64,000 bases of DNA from DMER64 sp049652385 (GTDB lineage Bacteria; Bacteroidota; Bacteroidia; Bacteroidales; UBA932), in assembly GCA_049652385.1 (NCBI GenBank), contig JBASDX010000005.1, positions 1-64,000 on the forward strand, given 5' to 3'. The stretch's first letter is position 1. Each line of letters starts with the position of its first letter. The translations under genes and the position numbers were made by a program. Of the stretch, positions 9,298 through 18,781 are shown one piece after another. Under the pieces are notes generated by a model. It did no database searches. It worked only from the letters and a program-made list of their open reading frames with translations, and had not been told where the DNA came from.

Positions 9298-10635
9298 TCA
9301 GGTAAAATATTGATTAATGGCTGCTTTAACTTTGGGTGACAGGTACAGCATGGTAAATACGGTACAAAACGCCATAAAAGCATAAGCTATATCTATAATA
9401 TCCACCACTGCTGTCAGGGGAATTACGGCTCCCATGACCAAGGTAGCCAAAAATAGATAATTGTAATAATGCGCCCTATGGGCTCCAAACAAAAAGTTGG
9501 TACATTTTGTTCCGTAATAAGAATAAGAGAACATGGTGGAAAAAGCAAAAACAAGTACTACCACCAGCAGCAGATAGCTGCCCCATCCGGGAATGGATCG
9601 CTCAAAGGATTCCATGACCATTTGCATCCCCTGCACGTCCGATACGGTGTATCGTGCGTTTACAAGAACGGCCAGTGCCGTTAATGTACAAACCAGTCCG
9701 GAGTCTATGGAGGGAGCAATCATAGCCACCAGACCTTCCCGTACCGGTTCCGTATTCCTTGATGCTCCGTGCATCATGGAGGCCGTTCCTACTCCGGCTT
9801 CGTTGACAAAAGCCGCTCGTCTGGCCCCGATGACGATGACGGAACCGACAAAACCTCCGGCTCCTGCTTTCCAGTTGAAAGCATTCTGGAAAATGGAAGC
9901 AAAAACACCGGGTACTTCGCCCAGATTCGTTACAATAATGTACAATACCAACAGAAAATAATACCCCACCATGAAGGGAACAAGCCTGGAAGCCACTTTT
10001 CCAATGCGATTTATACCGCCCAATACCACAATAGCCACTATGCCGGCTATAACCAGACCGGTTACAAATCGCAGACCAATGGTATTTTGTATCCCCGCCG
10101 GTGTGTATACAACCGTTTGCAAGGCTTCTGTAAGCTGATTGGACTGCATCAGGCAAAAGGTTCCTATAAGCCCAAACGAAGAAAACAGAACGGCCAGGGG
10201 TTTCCATTTTTTGCCCAATCCCTCAGTAATCATATACATAGTACCGCCTTGTACCTCCCCCGCACTGTCTTTTCCTTTGTACATAACGGCCAATGTGCCT
10301 TCAAAAAACTTGGTGGCCATCCCTACAACGGCACTGACCCACATCCAGAAAATAGCTCCCGGGCCTCCCAGGGTGATAGCAACGGCCACACCGGATATAT
10401 TACCTAAACCCACCGTGGCGGCAATGGCCGAGGTTAACGCCTGGAAAGAACTCAGCTGTCCGGCCGCCTGTTCTTCTTTAACTCCTACGGCCTTGAGAGC
10501 CCTACCGTAGTAACGGAGCGGAATAAATCCGGAATACACCATAAAAAATAACCCTCCGCCTATGAGAGTCAGGAACAGGGGAAGGTTCAGCCACGAACTG
10601 AATGTGTGGAGCAGGTTGCCTATCGTTTCTAACAT
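9298..10635 (-). CDS. Sodium:alanine symporter (AGCS family)
   Basis: A 445-aa membrane protein with roughly ten to eleven helices. It has the family signatures (GLGNISGVAVAI near residue 76; ARRAAFVNEAGVGTASMMH around 270). AGCS carriers bring in alanine or glycine with Na+, or H+ in some members. It lies between rpoD (3 bp upstream) and argS (adjacent). A Na+-dependent carrier fits the Na+ bioenergetics suggested by the decarboxylase and V-ATPase cluster later in the window. The exact amino acid is inferred from the family only. Confidence 0.9.
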   Translation of the reverse strand: MLETIGNLLHTFSSWLNLPLFLTLIGGGLFFMVYSGFIPLRYYGRALKAVGVKEEQAAGQLSSFQALTSAIAATVGLGNISGVAVAITLGGPGAIFWMWVSAVVGMATKFFEGTLAVMYKGKDSAGEVQGGTMYMITEGLGKKWKPLAVLFSSFGLIGTFCLMQSNQLTEALQTVVYTPAGIQNTIGLRFVTGLVIAGIVAIVVLGGINRIGKVASRLVPFMVGYYFLLVLYIIVTNLGEVPGVFASIFQNAFNWKAGAGGFVGSVIVIGARRAAFVNEAGVGTASMMHGASRNTEPVREGLVAMIAPSIDSGLVCTLTALAVLVNARYTVSDVQGMQMVMESFERSIPGWGSYLLLVVVLVFAFSTMFSYSYYGTKCTNFLFGAHRAHYYNYLFLATLVMGAVIPLTAVVDIIDIAYAFMAFCTVFTMLYLSPKVKAAINQYFT

Positions 10636-10638
10636 AGA

Positions 10639-11499
10639 CTAACCCAAATATGTTTTTAATAATTTGCTTCTGGCACTATGACGTAACCTTCTGATGGCTT
10701 TCTCCTTAATCTGACGGACACGTTCACGGGTCAAGCCAAATTCTTCACCGATTTCTTCCAGAGTCATTTCATGTGTTCCAATACCAAAGAAGTATTTTAC
10801 AATATCTCTTTCCCTTTTGGATAAAGTAGATAAAGCACGCTCAATTTCTTTATTCAGACTCTCATTGACCAGTCCTCTGTCTGCGTTTGGCGAATCGTCG
10901 TTTACCAAAACGTCCAGCAGGCTGTTGTCTTCCCCATCTATAAAAGGTGCATCTACAGAAACATGGCGCCCTGAGACACGGAGGGTATCGGAAATTTTTT
11001 CACTGGGAATATCCAATATCTCAGACAATTCATCGGGAGAGGGCATACGCTCATGCTCCTGTTCAAACTTTGAAAGCGCTCTGTTGATTTTATTCAAGGA
11101 ACCTACCTGGTTCAACGGCAGCCGTACAATACGGCTTTGCTCGGCCAAGGCCTGCAATATGGATTGCCTGATCCACCAAACGGCGTAAGAGATGAATTTA
11201 AACCCACGGGTCTCATCAAACTTTTCTGCCGCTTTAATCAAACCCAGATTCCCTTCGTTGATCAGGTCCGGAAGGCTAAGCCCTTGGTTCTGATACTGTT
11301 TGGCAACAGATACCACAAACCTGAGATTGGCCCTGGTCAATTTTTCAAGCGCCAGCTGATCTCCTTTCTTAATCCGCTGCGCCAATTCCACTTCCTCTTC
11401 CACAGAAATCAATTCTTCCCTGCCAATTTCCTGCAAGTACTTATCCAGAGAAGCGCTTTCCCTGTTAGTAATTGACTTTGTAATCTTTAATTGTCTCAT
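10639..11499 (-). CDS. rpoD: Housekeeping sigma-70 factor
   Basis: A 286-aa primary sigma factor of the short Bacteroidota type, without a long region 1.1. Visible parts are region 1.2 (SLDKYLQEIGREELIS), region 2 (NLRFVVSVAKQY, with the -10 recognition helix near YAVWWIRQSI), region 3, and the region 4 helix-turn-helix (TLEEIGEEFGLTRERVRQIKEKA). It directs RNA polymerase to the TAnnTTTG promoters seen throughout this window. It sits between htrA and the symporter gene, all in the same direction. Confidence 0.96.
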   Translation of the reverse strand: MRQLKITKSITNRESASLDKYLQEIGREELISVEEEVELAQRIKKGDQLALEKLTRANLRFVVSVAKQYQNQGLSLPDLINEGNLGLIKAAEKFDETRGFKFISYAVWWIRQSILQALAEQSRIVRLPLNQVGSLNKINRALSKFEQEHERMPSPDELSEILDIPSEKISDTLRVSGRHVSVDAPFIDGEDNSLLDVLVNDDSPNADRGLVNESLNKEIERALSTLSKRERDIVKYFFGIGTHEMTLEEIGEEFGLTRERVRQIKEKAIRRLRHSARSKLLKTYLG

Positions 11500-11548
11500 T
11501 TAAAAAAAATCTAACTGCCCTCTTATACGTAAAAAGTCAATTAAAGTT

Positions 11549-12991
11549 TCAATTCAATGCATAATAATAGACAGAACCGTCGGGATATTTCCCTTCTATA
11601 AGCACTCCGCGTTCCGACATTTGCAAGATTTGAGCAAATTGTTGAATGCTTGTAACAGGTTTTTGGTTGACATGTGTGATGACAAAACCTTTTTTTATAC
11701 CTGCTTGCCTGATTTTTCCATCTTCCACCGATACCACTTCAATACCGGAGCGGATTTTCAATTTGTCGCGCAGTGTTTTACCGGCCATCCGCAACGTTGC
11801 CCCCAGGAAATGTGTCACATCACCATCGGCTTCTGTTATCAACCGGGTATCCCCCGATCTGCTTTGCAATGTTGCTGTTACCGTTACCTGTTTGCCTGCC
11901 CGGAGCAGCGTCAACCTGACTTTGTCTCCCGGACTGTAACGGTTTATTTGTTCCTGTACGGCTGTACCCGTATTAACTTCCACATCTTCTATCTTTATGA
12001 GAATATCACCTGTTTTTACCCCGGCTTTCTCTGCGGCTCCGTCTTTGGTCAGTTCGTGGATATACACTCCTTTAATATCCTTGATATCCTTTTCTTTAGC
12101 CAGCTCTCCCGTCACATCTTGCATGGTGATGCCCAACAAGGCTCTTTGGACGATTCCGAATTTGCGGATGTCCTCCACTACTTTCCGAGCCATATTGGAA
12201 GGAACGGCAAAAGAATAACCGTCGTAAGATCCCGTACGTGTGGCTATAGCCGTGTTTATACCCACCAATTCTCCTTTGGCGTTCACCAATGCACCTCCTG
12301 AATTTCCCGGATTGACGGCGGCATCGGTTTGAATAAAAGCTTCAATTATAAATTCTTCTCTGTAGGAAGGAAGGCTGCGTCCTTTGGCACTAACAATTCC
12401 GGCCGTAATGGTAGAGCGCAAATCGTAGGGATTGCCTATGGCAAGCACCCATTGTCCCAGTCGTAAGTCGTCTGAATCGCCGTATTTCATATAAGGAAGA
12501 CCGGTTGCCTCTATCTTTAACAACGCTATATCCGTAGCCGGATCTTTACCCACCACCTTCCCATCAAATTGCCTCTTGTCATCCAGGGTGACAACTACTT
12601 CATCTGCATCGTCAATAACGTGGGTCGCTGTTATGATATAACCGTCCGGGCTGATAATGACTCCGGAGCCTGCTCCAATCTGCGGACGCATTTGTCGTGA
12701 ATCGCCGTATCCAAAGAAAAAATCAAAAAAACTCTGAGGCCCTTGCATAGGCTGTCCTCGCTTTACAACTTTTACGTGTACTACAGCTTTGACACCGGTT
12801 TCTGCAGCATATGTGAAATCGGGAAATTGAACTTCAGGAAGAGATACATGCTGTATGACCGGTTCCTGCCCCTGCGTGATATACACTTTTTCCACATCTT
12901 TTGATGCTCCTGTCAATCTGTTTACCAACAACGTAGTTCCTACGCTTACCAGTGCTGTAATGATGATTAAAAGTCCAATTCTGTTTTTCAT
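11549..12991 (-). CDS. DegP/HtrA-type periplasmic serine protease
   Basis: A 480-aa Do-family protease/chaperone of the periplasm. A hydrophobic N-terminal segment (about residues 5-25) acts as signal or anchor. The trypsin-like catalytic triad is H124 (ATHVIDD), D154 (PATDIALL) and S231 (NPGNSGGA). Two PDZ domains follow, about residues 280-375 and 395-475; the second is less typical. It degrades or refolds damaged envelope proteins. I found no TAnnTTTG element in the 58-bp gap to dapF on this strand, so its promoter may be of another class, such as a stress sigma factor. Confidence 0.94.
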   Translation of the reverse strand: MKNRIGLLIIITALVSVGTTLLVNRLTGASKDVEKVYITQGQEPVIQHVSLPEVQFPDFTYAAETGVKAVVHVKVVKRGQPMQGPQSFFDFFFGYGDSRQMRPQIGAGSGVIISPDGYIITATHVIDDADEVVVTLDDKRQFDGKVVGKDPATDIALLKIEATGLPYMKYGDSDDLRLGQWVLAIGNPYDLRSTITAGIVSAKGRSLPSYREEFIIEAFIQTDAAVNPGNSGGALVNAKGELVGINTAIATRTGSYDGYSFAVPSNMARKVVEDIRKFGIVQRALLGITMQDVTGELAKEKDIKDIKGVYIHELTKDGAAEKAGVKTGDILIKIEDVEVNTGTAVQEQINRYSPGDKVRLTLLRAGKQVTVTATLQSRSGDTRLITEADGDVTHFLGATLRMAGKTLRDKLKIRSGIEVVSVEDGKIRQAGIKKGFVITHVNQKPVTSIQQFAQILQMSERGVLIEGKYPDGSVYYYALN

Positions 12992-13014
12992 TGTTTAGTC
13001 TCTTAAAAATTATC

Positions 13015-13022
13015 TATTTTTG
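13015..13022 (+). promoter_or_regulatory. Promoter -7 element for dapF
   Basis: TATTTTTG fits TAnnTTTG and lies 27 bp before the ATG at 13050, giving an expected leader of about 24 nt. An A+T-rich partial palindrome (TTGAAATTATTTCAAAA) follows at 13020-13036; I cannot tell whether it is an operator. Confidence 0.5.
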
Positions 13023-13049
13023 AAATTATTTCAAAATTCATACCAGATT

Positions 13050-13841
13050 ATGATACTGCCATTTTGTAAATACCACGGTGCCGGTAACGATTTTATACTG
13101 ATAGATAACCGTGAAGGAAGCTTCAAACTCACCTCCAAACAAATTAATCAATTATGCCACAGAAGGTTTGGAGTTGGTGCAGACGGACTCATCCTGTTGG
13201 AACGTGCCGATGCGCCTTACCGTTACTATATGGCCTTTTATAATTCGAACGGCACGGAAGGGACCATGTGCGGCAACGGTGGCCGCTGCCTGGTAGCTTT
13301 TGCCGATATGTCAGGCATTAAGGACCATCATTTTTTGGCCATCGATGGAGAACACCGGGCTTCTGTACTTGAAAAAACCGAGAATAACACTTTGGTAAAA
13401 CTTCAATTGGGAGATGTAAAGGAAATCAGCAAGTACAAAGAAAACAGTTACGTTGCACAAACCGGCTCTCTCCATCTTGTACATATCGTGCCCGATGTTC
13501 AGGCCGTAGATGTACATGCCGAGGGGTCTTACTGGCGGCACCACTCCGATTTTGGAGCCGATGGCATCAATGTGAATTTCGTGGAAATTTTGGACCAGGG
13601 ATGTCTGTTTGTGCGTACGTTTGAACGAGGCGTGGAAGCCGAAACGTGGGCATGCGGCACAGGTTCCGTTGCAAGTGCCCTGGTAGCATCTGTCCATACA
13701 AGCAGCCGGTTGACCCATTGGAACATCCAAACAAAAGGAGGCAATCTGGAAGTAGATTTTCAACCTGCAGGTACCGGATTTCAGCAAGTGTTTCTTACGG
13801 GAAGTGCCGTTCTCGTTTTCAGGGGCGAGGCGGAACTGTAG
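13050..13841 (+). CDS. dapF: Diaminopimelate epimerase
   Basis: A 263-aa enzyme that converts LL- to meso-diaminopimelate for lysine and peptidoglycan. The start at 13050 (MILPFCKYHGAGNDF) is chosen because the family begins there; an in-frame ATG at 13020 would fall inside the promoter. The two catalytic cysteines are C74 (GTMCGNGGR) and C202 (WACGTGS). It is alone on the plus strand here; lysA, the next pathway step, is about 8 kb away on the other strand. The 3' end overlaps the tail of convergent yggS by 23 bp. Confidence 0.95.
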   Translation: MILPFCKYHGAGNDFILIDNREGSFKLTSKQINQLCHRRFGVGADGLILLERADAPYRYYMAFYNSNGTEGTMCGNGGRCLVAFADMSGIKDHHFLAIDGEHRASVLEKTENNTLVKLQLGDVKEISKYKENSYVAQTGSLHLVHIVPDVQAVDVHAEGSYWRHHSDFGADGINVNFVEILDQGCLFVRTFERGVEAETWACGTGSVASALVASVHTSSRLTHWNIQTKGGNLEVDFQPAGTGFQQVFLTGSAVLVFRGEAEL

Positions 13842-14487
13842 GTCTGGGGGGAAAAATAGCACTGCCTATCCGCAACATGGTGCTCCCTTCTTCCAGTGCG
13901 ATTTCATAATCATCTGTCATACCCATAGAGCAATGTGCGAACGACGGGTCGTTGGCAAACCGGTTTTGTTTCAACGTGTCAAACAACTGCCGGAGCTGTC
14001 TGAACTCCTTGCCGATTACCTCCCGATTGTCCGTAAACGTAGCCATTCCCATTAATCCGCAAATCCTCACATGGGGCCACCTGTCTTTATACACTTGCAA
14101 TACCTCTTCCGGCAAATAACCGTGTTTTGTTTCTTCCTGTGCAATATGCACCTGCAGGAGCACATCCTGGACAATCCCCAATTTCTCTGCCTGCACCTGA
14201 ATGGCATGCAGCAGCCTGTCTCTGTCTACCGACTGAATAAGAGACACATGCCCCACCACTTCTTTTACTTTATTAGTCTGTAAGTGGCCAATAAAATGCC
14301 ATTGTATATCTTTGGGCAGTAACGGTATTTTTTCCAGCAACTCACGCGACCGGTTTTCTCCAAATACACGTTGTCCCGCATCATATGCACGCCGGATAAG
14401 CGCTGCCGATTGAAATTTAGATACGGCCACCAGAACCACATGGGAAGGAAGCCGTGCATGCAGACGCTTGATATTTGCTTCAATCAT
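13819..14487 (-). CDS. PLP-homeostasis protein (YggS/PLPBP family)
   Basis: A 222-aa single-domain alanine-racemase-like TIM barrel that binds pyridoxal phosphate. The likely PLP lysine lies in the early motif VVLVAVSKFQ, and the conserved stretches HFIGHLQTNK and LRIGSAIFP are present. Proteins of this family keep the free PLP level balanced and have no confirmed catalytic activity. The start overlaps the stop of yidC by 4 bp (ATGA), so it is co-translated. The tail overlaps convergent dapF. Confidence 0.92.
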   Translation of the reverse strand: MIEANIKRLHARLPSHVVLVAVSKFQSAALIRRAYDAGQRVFGENRSRELLEKIPLLPKDIQWHFIGHLQTNKVKEVVGHVSLIQSVDRDRLLHAIQVQAEKLGIVQDVLLQVHIAQEETKHGYLPEEVLQVYKDRWPHVRICGLMGMATFTDNREVIGKEFRQLRQLFDTLKQNRFANDPSFAHCSMGMTDDYEIALEEGSTMLRIGSAIFPPRPTVPPRP

Positions 14488-16346
14488 CGCCTTCTGTTTT
14501 TCATCTGCTGCTGCTGTTGACGCTGCAACTCTTCCAAACGTTGCTGAAACTTTGATTTTTTTGGAGTCGAAGGTGCTTTGGCTGCTTTCTCTTTCAATTC
14601 CTTATACAATGCTTCTTCGTTCACGAAGAATCGTTGAATAATCCATGTCTGTAACATGGTGGTCAAGTTAGACAGCAGGTAGTAGTAACTGAGTGCAGCC
14701 GACAAGTTGTTGGCTACGGTAAGCATCATCAATGGCATGAAATACAACATCATCCCCTGCATACCGGGCATCTGCTGGCTACTGGCCTGTTGTTTCATGT
14801 TCATTCTGGAGTAGAGAAACATAGAGATAGCCATCAGCAAAGCAAACAAACTTATATGGTCTCCGTACAAAGGAATTTTAAACGGCAGGTCCAGTATGGA
14901 GTCGTATCCGCTCAAGTCATCGGCCCATAAAAATCCTTGCTGTCTGAGCTCTATGGACCCCGGGAAAAAGCGAAACATGGCAAACAGAATGGGCATCTGG
15001 AAGAGCATAGGCCAACAACCTCCCATCATTTTAACGCCTGTTTTTCTATACAGATCCATGGTCTCCTGCTGCTTTTTCATGGCGTCTTCCTTTTTGGGAT
15101 ACTTTGCATTGATTTTGTCTATTTCCGGCTTAAGCACCCGCATTTTTGCAGAAGATATATAAGACTTAAAGGTGAACGGAGAAATGATAAGTTTGATGAA
15201 AAGGGTCATCAACAGGATGATTAATCCGAAATTTCCTATAAAACGATTTAAAAAATTAAACGTGGGAATAATCAAAAAACGGTTGATCCAGCTTATCAAA
15301 AATCCGCCCAGCGGAATGATCTGCTCAAAAGAGCGTCCGTATTCCTTAAGGTCATAATACCCGTTGGGTCCAAAATAAAACTGGAACCTGATGCTTTGTT
15401 CTTGTTCGGACTGATAAGGAACCTGCATAAAAGCGTGGCATGCCATCAAAAGCGTATCGGGATTGTCCGGTGCATAAAAACGGAAAGACAGGTCTCCGCT
15501 GTTAAAAGTTTGCTCAGACATCAAAATCGCAGAAAAGAATTGCTGTTGAAAAGCCAGCCATTCTACCCGCGTTTTAACGGATTGCGCAGCCTCGGCCTTT
15601 CTCATGCCCAATTTCTCGACGTCCTTCGTATTGGGGTATTTGTAAGAAACCGTAGAATAATTTTTCTCGTTGTTGAACCCTTTCTCCAGATGACGTATGT
15701 CAATGTCCCAGTTCAGGTCCATTTGCGTGACATTTCTTGGAATGAAACGATCCATGCCTACCATGTTCATGTGGAAAGTCAGTAAATAGGCGTCTTCCTC
15801 CAGCATGTAATGGTATTCTATATATGCCTGTTCGTCAAAATACAAACGGTAAGATAACGCGTTTTCCTGTGGAAAATCTTGTACTTGAAAATAAAAGCGG
15901 CCCGTATTGATTTGTTCGCCTACAAACAAATCCAGTCCCAATTTGTTGGAAGCACCTTCAAATAAAAACAGACTATCTCCCCTGTATGTCTTGAAATTCT
16001 TGATTTGCACGCTATACGGCCTGCCTCCTAAATTGGAAAACACGATTTTCAATTTATCATTTTCCAACACATGAAAAGACTCTTCCCCCTCGTGTGCACG
16101 ATTGAGCAGGCTGTTTATATAGGTGTTGGAGGCAGCGGCGACATCTTGTCTTTCTACCCTCGTTTCAGCCTCCTGTGCTGTTTTACGCTCTTCCGCAAGG
16201 AACGCTTCCATTGCCTGCTCCCGCTCTATGGAATCACGTACAAATTGCACTCTTTGCTGTTCTTTGGCCACCTTGGAATTGTACAGGCTGAATCCCACTA
16301 ATATGGCTCCGATCAGCAAAATGGCCCAAACTGTATTTTTATTCAT
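14484..16346 (-). CDS. yidC: Membrane protein insertase YidC
   Basis: A 620-aa insertase that places proteins in the inner membrane, with or without the Sec channel. It has an N-terminal transmembrane anchor (WAILLIGAILVGFSLY), a large periplasmic beta domain (about residues 60-345), then the conserved Oxa1-type core (FNFLNRFIGNFGLIILLMTLFIK) with about five helices and a basic Q-rich tail for the ribosome. The length fits Gram-negative YidC. It overlaps the DUF349 gene upstream by 8 bp and yggS downstream by 4 bp. Confidence 0.95.
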   Translation of the reverse strand: MNKNTVWAILLIGAILVGFSLYNSKVAKEQQRVQFVRDSIEREQAMEAFLAEERKTAQEAETRVERQDVAAASNTYINSLLNRAHEGEESFHVLENDKLKIVFSNLGGRPYSVQIKNFKTYRGDSLFLFEGASNKLGLDLFVGEQINTGRFYFQVQDFPQENALSYRLYFDEQAYIEYHYMLEEDAYLLTFHMNMVGMDRFIPRNVTQMDLNWDIDIRHLEKGFNNEKNYSTVSYKYPNTKDVEKLGMRKAEAAQSVKTRVEWLAFQQQFFSAILMSEQTFNSGDLSFRFYAPDNPDTLLMACHAFMQVPYQSEQEQSIRFQFYFGPNGYYDLKEYGRSFEQIIPLGGFLISWINRFLIIPTFNFLNRFIGNFGLIILLMTLFIKLIISPFTFKSYISSAKMRVLKPEIDKINAKYPKKEDAMKKQQETMDLYRKTGVKMMGGCWPMLFQMPILFAMFRFFPGSIELRQQGFLWADDLSGYDSILDLPFKIPLYGDHISLFALLMAISMFLYSRMNMKQQASSQQMPGMQGMMLYFMPLMMLTVANNLSAALSYYYLLSNLTTMLQTWIIQRFFVNEEALYKELKEKAAKAPSTPKKSKFQQRLEELQRQQQQQMKNRRR

Positions 16347-18009
16347 TATTGTCTATTTGTTTGATCTTTTCTTCCAGCCCGGCCAATTCATGCCTGGCTT
16401 CTTCTATTTTTTTTCGTGTATCTTCCAGGATCTTATCAGCATTTTTTGATTTGGCAAAAAATCCCATATTATTTTCCCAGACGGCAATGTCCGATTCCAA
16501 CTGGCGAAAACGTTGTATGTATTTATCACGTCCGCTGCGCGTTTCTTCAAAATGACCTCTGCTTCTGCGATAAGACCCTCTTTTTTCTTCCGCAAAAGGA
16601 TCTAAATGGCCAAAATGCTTGTTTATAAGCTCTTTGAATTCTTCTTGCACCCTGTCTTTATCCTTAACCGGTACAAAACCTATAGCAGCCCATCTGTTTT
16701 GGAACATCTTGAGCCGGGCTTCATGGCGCTCATCCTTTCCGGGGGTATAAGCCGCCAATTCACTAAGAATCGTTTCTTTCAATTTTAAGTTTTCTTCGTA
16801 CGCAGCATCCTGCTTTGAAAAATGTTCTGCTTTACGCGTAAAAAAAACATCACATGCCGAACGAAAACGTTTCCAAACGACATCAGCCTGCTTACGGGGT
16901 ACAGGTCCTATTTCTTTCCATTGTTTTTGCAAATGAATCAGCTGGTCTGTGGTCCTGCGCCAATCGTCACTCATGTTAAGTGCTTCTGCCTGTTCACATA
17001 AGGCCGTCTTACGTGCCAGGTTGTCGTGCATTTCCTTTTTGAAATCTATGTAAAACTCACGCTTCTGTCCGTAAAATGTATCACAGGCAGCCCGGAACCT
17101 ATCGTAAACTTTTTGGTTTTCTTTTTTTGTGGCAAAGCCTATAGACCTCCATTCTTTTTGGAGTGCTTCCAATTCTTTCGCTTGCTTATTCCAATTGATG
17201 TCGTCTTCTGCTGTCACAGACGCAATGGCCTCGGCTTTTTCGCAAAGAATCAATTTTTTTTCCAAATTATTCCGTTGCTCTTTCTTCTGCTCTTCAAAGT
17301 GCTTTTGATGCCTCAGGTTGATGGCTGTTGTACTGGCCTTGAAACGTTCCCACATAGGCTCCCGCAAATGACGGGCTATAGGGCCCGTTTCCCTCCATTC
17401 CTCATGCAATTTTTGCAACTTGTGAAAAGCAGACACTATGTTGGGTTCGTCCACCAATTCCTCGGCACGCTCACACAGTTTTTCCTTAATCTCTAAATTC
17501 CGTTTAAAGTCCAGGTCTCTGAGTTCGTTGTTGATCTTTACGTAATCGTAAAATTTTTCCACGTAATACTGGTACGTTTCCCATATATCTTTCGTTCTTG
17601 ACAAAGGGACAGGTCCTACTTCTTTCCAGTGTAACTGAAGCGCACGGAATTCCGGAAAAGTATGGTTGACATCTTCCTGTTTTTCCAGCAGCGCTTTAAT
17701 ACCTTCTATAATAGATAATTTTTCTTCCAGATTCCTTTCTTTTTGAAGCTCTATGTTGCGTAACAAATCTGCCTTGAGTACTTTGTATCGGGCATACAAT
17801 TTTTTGAAAGCTTCTTCTTCTTCGCTTATGCTATCCGTTTCTTGTTCTTTTTTTAATAATTTGTAAAAATGAGACTTAATGGTTTCTGCATTCTTATGCA
17901 TTTCAGTCTTATCTTCGGCTTCTATGAGTTGTTCAAAAATTGCAAGAAGACCGGGAATATCCAGATTTGAAAAGTCTGTACCGTCAGAGAACTTAATATC
18001 AAGATCCAT
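16339..18009 (-). CDS. DUF349-repeat protein
   Basis: A 556-aa, strongly helical, charged protein from the ATG at 18009; an in-frame ATG at 18045 would lie on the predicted promoter. At least five DUF349 repeats can be seen by their W-(K/R)-x-(I/V/T)-G-(P/F) signature (HWKEVGPVP, EWRETGPIA, EWRSIGFAT, QWKEIGPVP, RWAAIGFVP), spaced about 70-75 residues apart. The last ~80 residues look like a coiled coil. The family is poorly understood. It leads the yidC-yggS transcript, which hints at a role in envelope or ribosome-linked work, but that is inference. Confidence 0.85.
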   Translation of the reverse strand: MDLDIKFSDGTDFSNLDIPGLLAIFEQLIEAEDKTEMHKNAETIKSHFYKLLKKEQETDSISEEEEAFKKLYARYKVLKADLLRNIELQKERNLEEKLSIIEGIKALLEKQEDVNHTFPEFRALQLHWKEVGPVPLSRTKDIWETYQYYVEKFYDYVKINNELRDLDFKRNLEIKEKLCERAEELVDEPNIVSAFHKLQKLHEEWRETGPIARHLREPMWERFKASTTAINLRHQKHFEEQKKEQRNNLEKKLILCEKAEAIASVTAEDDINWNKQAKELEALQKEWRSIGFATKKENQKVYDRFRAACDTFYGQKREFYIDFKKEMHDNLARKTALCEQAEALNMSDDWRRTTDQLIHLQKQWKEIGPVPRKQADVVWKRFRSACDVFFTRKAEHFSKQDAAYEENLKLKETILSELAAYTPGKDERHEARLKMFQNRWAAIGFVPVKDKDRVQEEFKELINKHFGHLDPFAEEKRGSYRRSRGHFEETRSGRDKYIQRFRQLESDIAVWENNMGFFAKSKNADKILEDTRKKIEEARHELAGLEEKIKQIDNNE

Positions 18010-18042
18010 TTTAATCAGAAAGGAATTAGTGTTTATAGCTTG

Positions 18043-18050
18043 CAAATGTA
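18043..18050 (-). promoter_or_regulatory. Promoter -7 element for the DUF349-yidC-yggS unit
   Basis: On the minus strand TACATTTG fits TAnnTTTG. The predicted transcript start is near 18039, about 30 nt before the ATG at 18009. This supports the shorter start for the DUF349 gene. Confidence 0.55.
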
Positions 18051-18080
18051 ATGAAAAACTACAATATATTGAATAATGAT

Positions 18081-18088
18081 TACTTTTG
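18081..18088 (+). promoter_or_regulatory. Promoter -7 element for trmD
   Basis: TACTTTTG ends only 6 bp before the trmD ATG at 18095, so the mRNA would have a leader of only about 3 nt. The next in-frame ATG would cut off the conserved N-terminus of TrmD, so the ATG at 18095 is well supported. Confidence 0.5.
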
Positions 18089-18094
18089 TAAGGT

Positions 18095-18781
18095 ATGAGA
18101 ATTGATATTATAACCGTTCTGCCAGCCTTGCTGGAGAGTCCTCTGTCTCATTCCATAGTCAAACGAGCGCGGGAGCGCTCTCTGGCACAAATAGTAATTC
18201 ATGACCTGAGGCAATACGGTAAGGGAAAATATAAACAGACCGATGATTATCCATTTGGCGGCGGAGCGGGCATGGTACTTATGATTGAGCCCGTGTACCG
18301 GCTTATTCAGGACTTGAAAAAAGAACGTTCGTACGATGAAATCATCTATACGTCTCCCGACGGATTGACTTTTACACAAAAAGAAGCCAACCGCATTTCC
18401 TGTTTAAATAATATCATACTCTTATGCGGTCATTATAAAGGCATTGACCAAAGGATACGCGATCATCTGGTAACCCGTGAACTTTCCATAGGTGACTATG
18501 TCCTGACAGGAGGAGAATTGGCCGCTGCCGTCATCACCGATGCTGTTGTAAGGCTGCTTCCCGGGGCTATGTCGGACGGAGAATCGGCTCTTACGGATAC
18601 TTTCCAGGATAATTTACTGGCACCGCCTGTTTATACGCGTCCGGCAACCTTCAAAGGGTGGAGAGTGCCCGAAGTACTTCTGAGCGGCGATCCTATTAAA
18701 ATTCAACAGTGGCAGGAAAAAGAAAGCCTGAGCCGCACAGAACGACTCAGGCCCGACTTGCTAACCGATTTCTCAGAATAA
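18095..18781 (+). CDS. trmD: tRNA (guanine-37-N1)-methyltransferase
   Basis: A 228-aa SPOUT methyltransferase that makes m1G37 in tRNAs with G36, preventing frameshifts. Family motifs are present: MRIDIITVLP at the start, DDYPFGGGAGMVL, LLCGHYKGIDQR, and the knot loop SIGDYVLTGGE. Length is normal. It is a single-gene unit under its own promoter, with an extremely short predicted leader. The stop region overlaps the end of convergent folD by 9 bp. Confidence 0.96.
   Translation: MRIDIITVLPALLESPLSHSIVKRARERSLAQIVIHDLRQYGKGKYKQTDDYPFGGGAGMVLMIEPVYRLIQDLKKERSYDEIIYTSPDGLTFTQKEANRISCLNNIILLCGHYKGIDQRIRDHLVTRELSIGDYVLTGGELAAAVITDAVVRLLPGAMSDGESALTDTFQDNLLAPPVYTRPATFKGWRVPEVLLSGDPIKIQQWQEKESLSRTERLRPDLLTDFSE

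Noticed and set aside
9602..10207. 201-codon frame within the Na+/alanine symporter gene on the same strand
   Set aside because: Out of frame with a clear AGCS symporter, with unusual composition (many Cys, Arg and Ser), so a shadow.
13020..13036. A+T-rich near-palindrome (TTGAAATTATTTCAAAA) before dapF as an operator
   Set aside because: Short and low complexity in an A+T-rich leader; chance occurrence is likely, and no nearby regulator suggests a binder.
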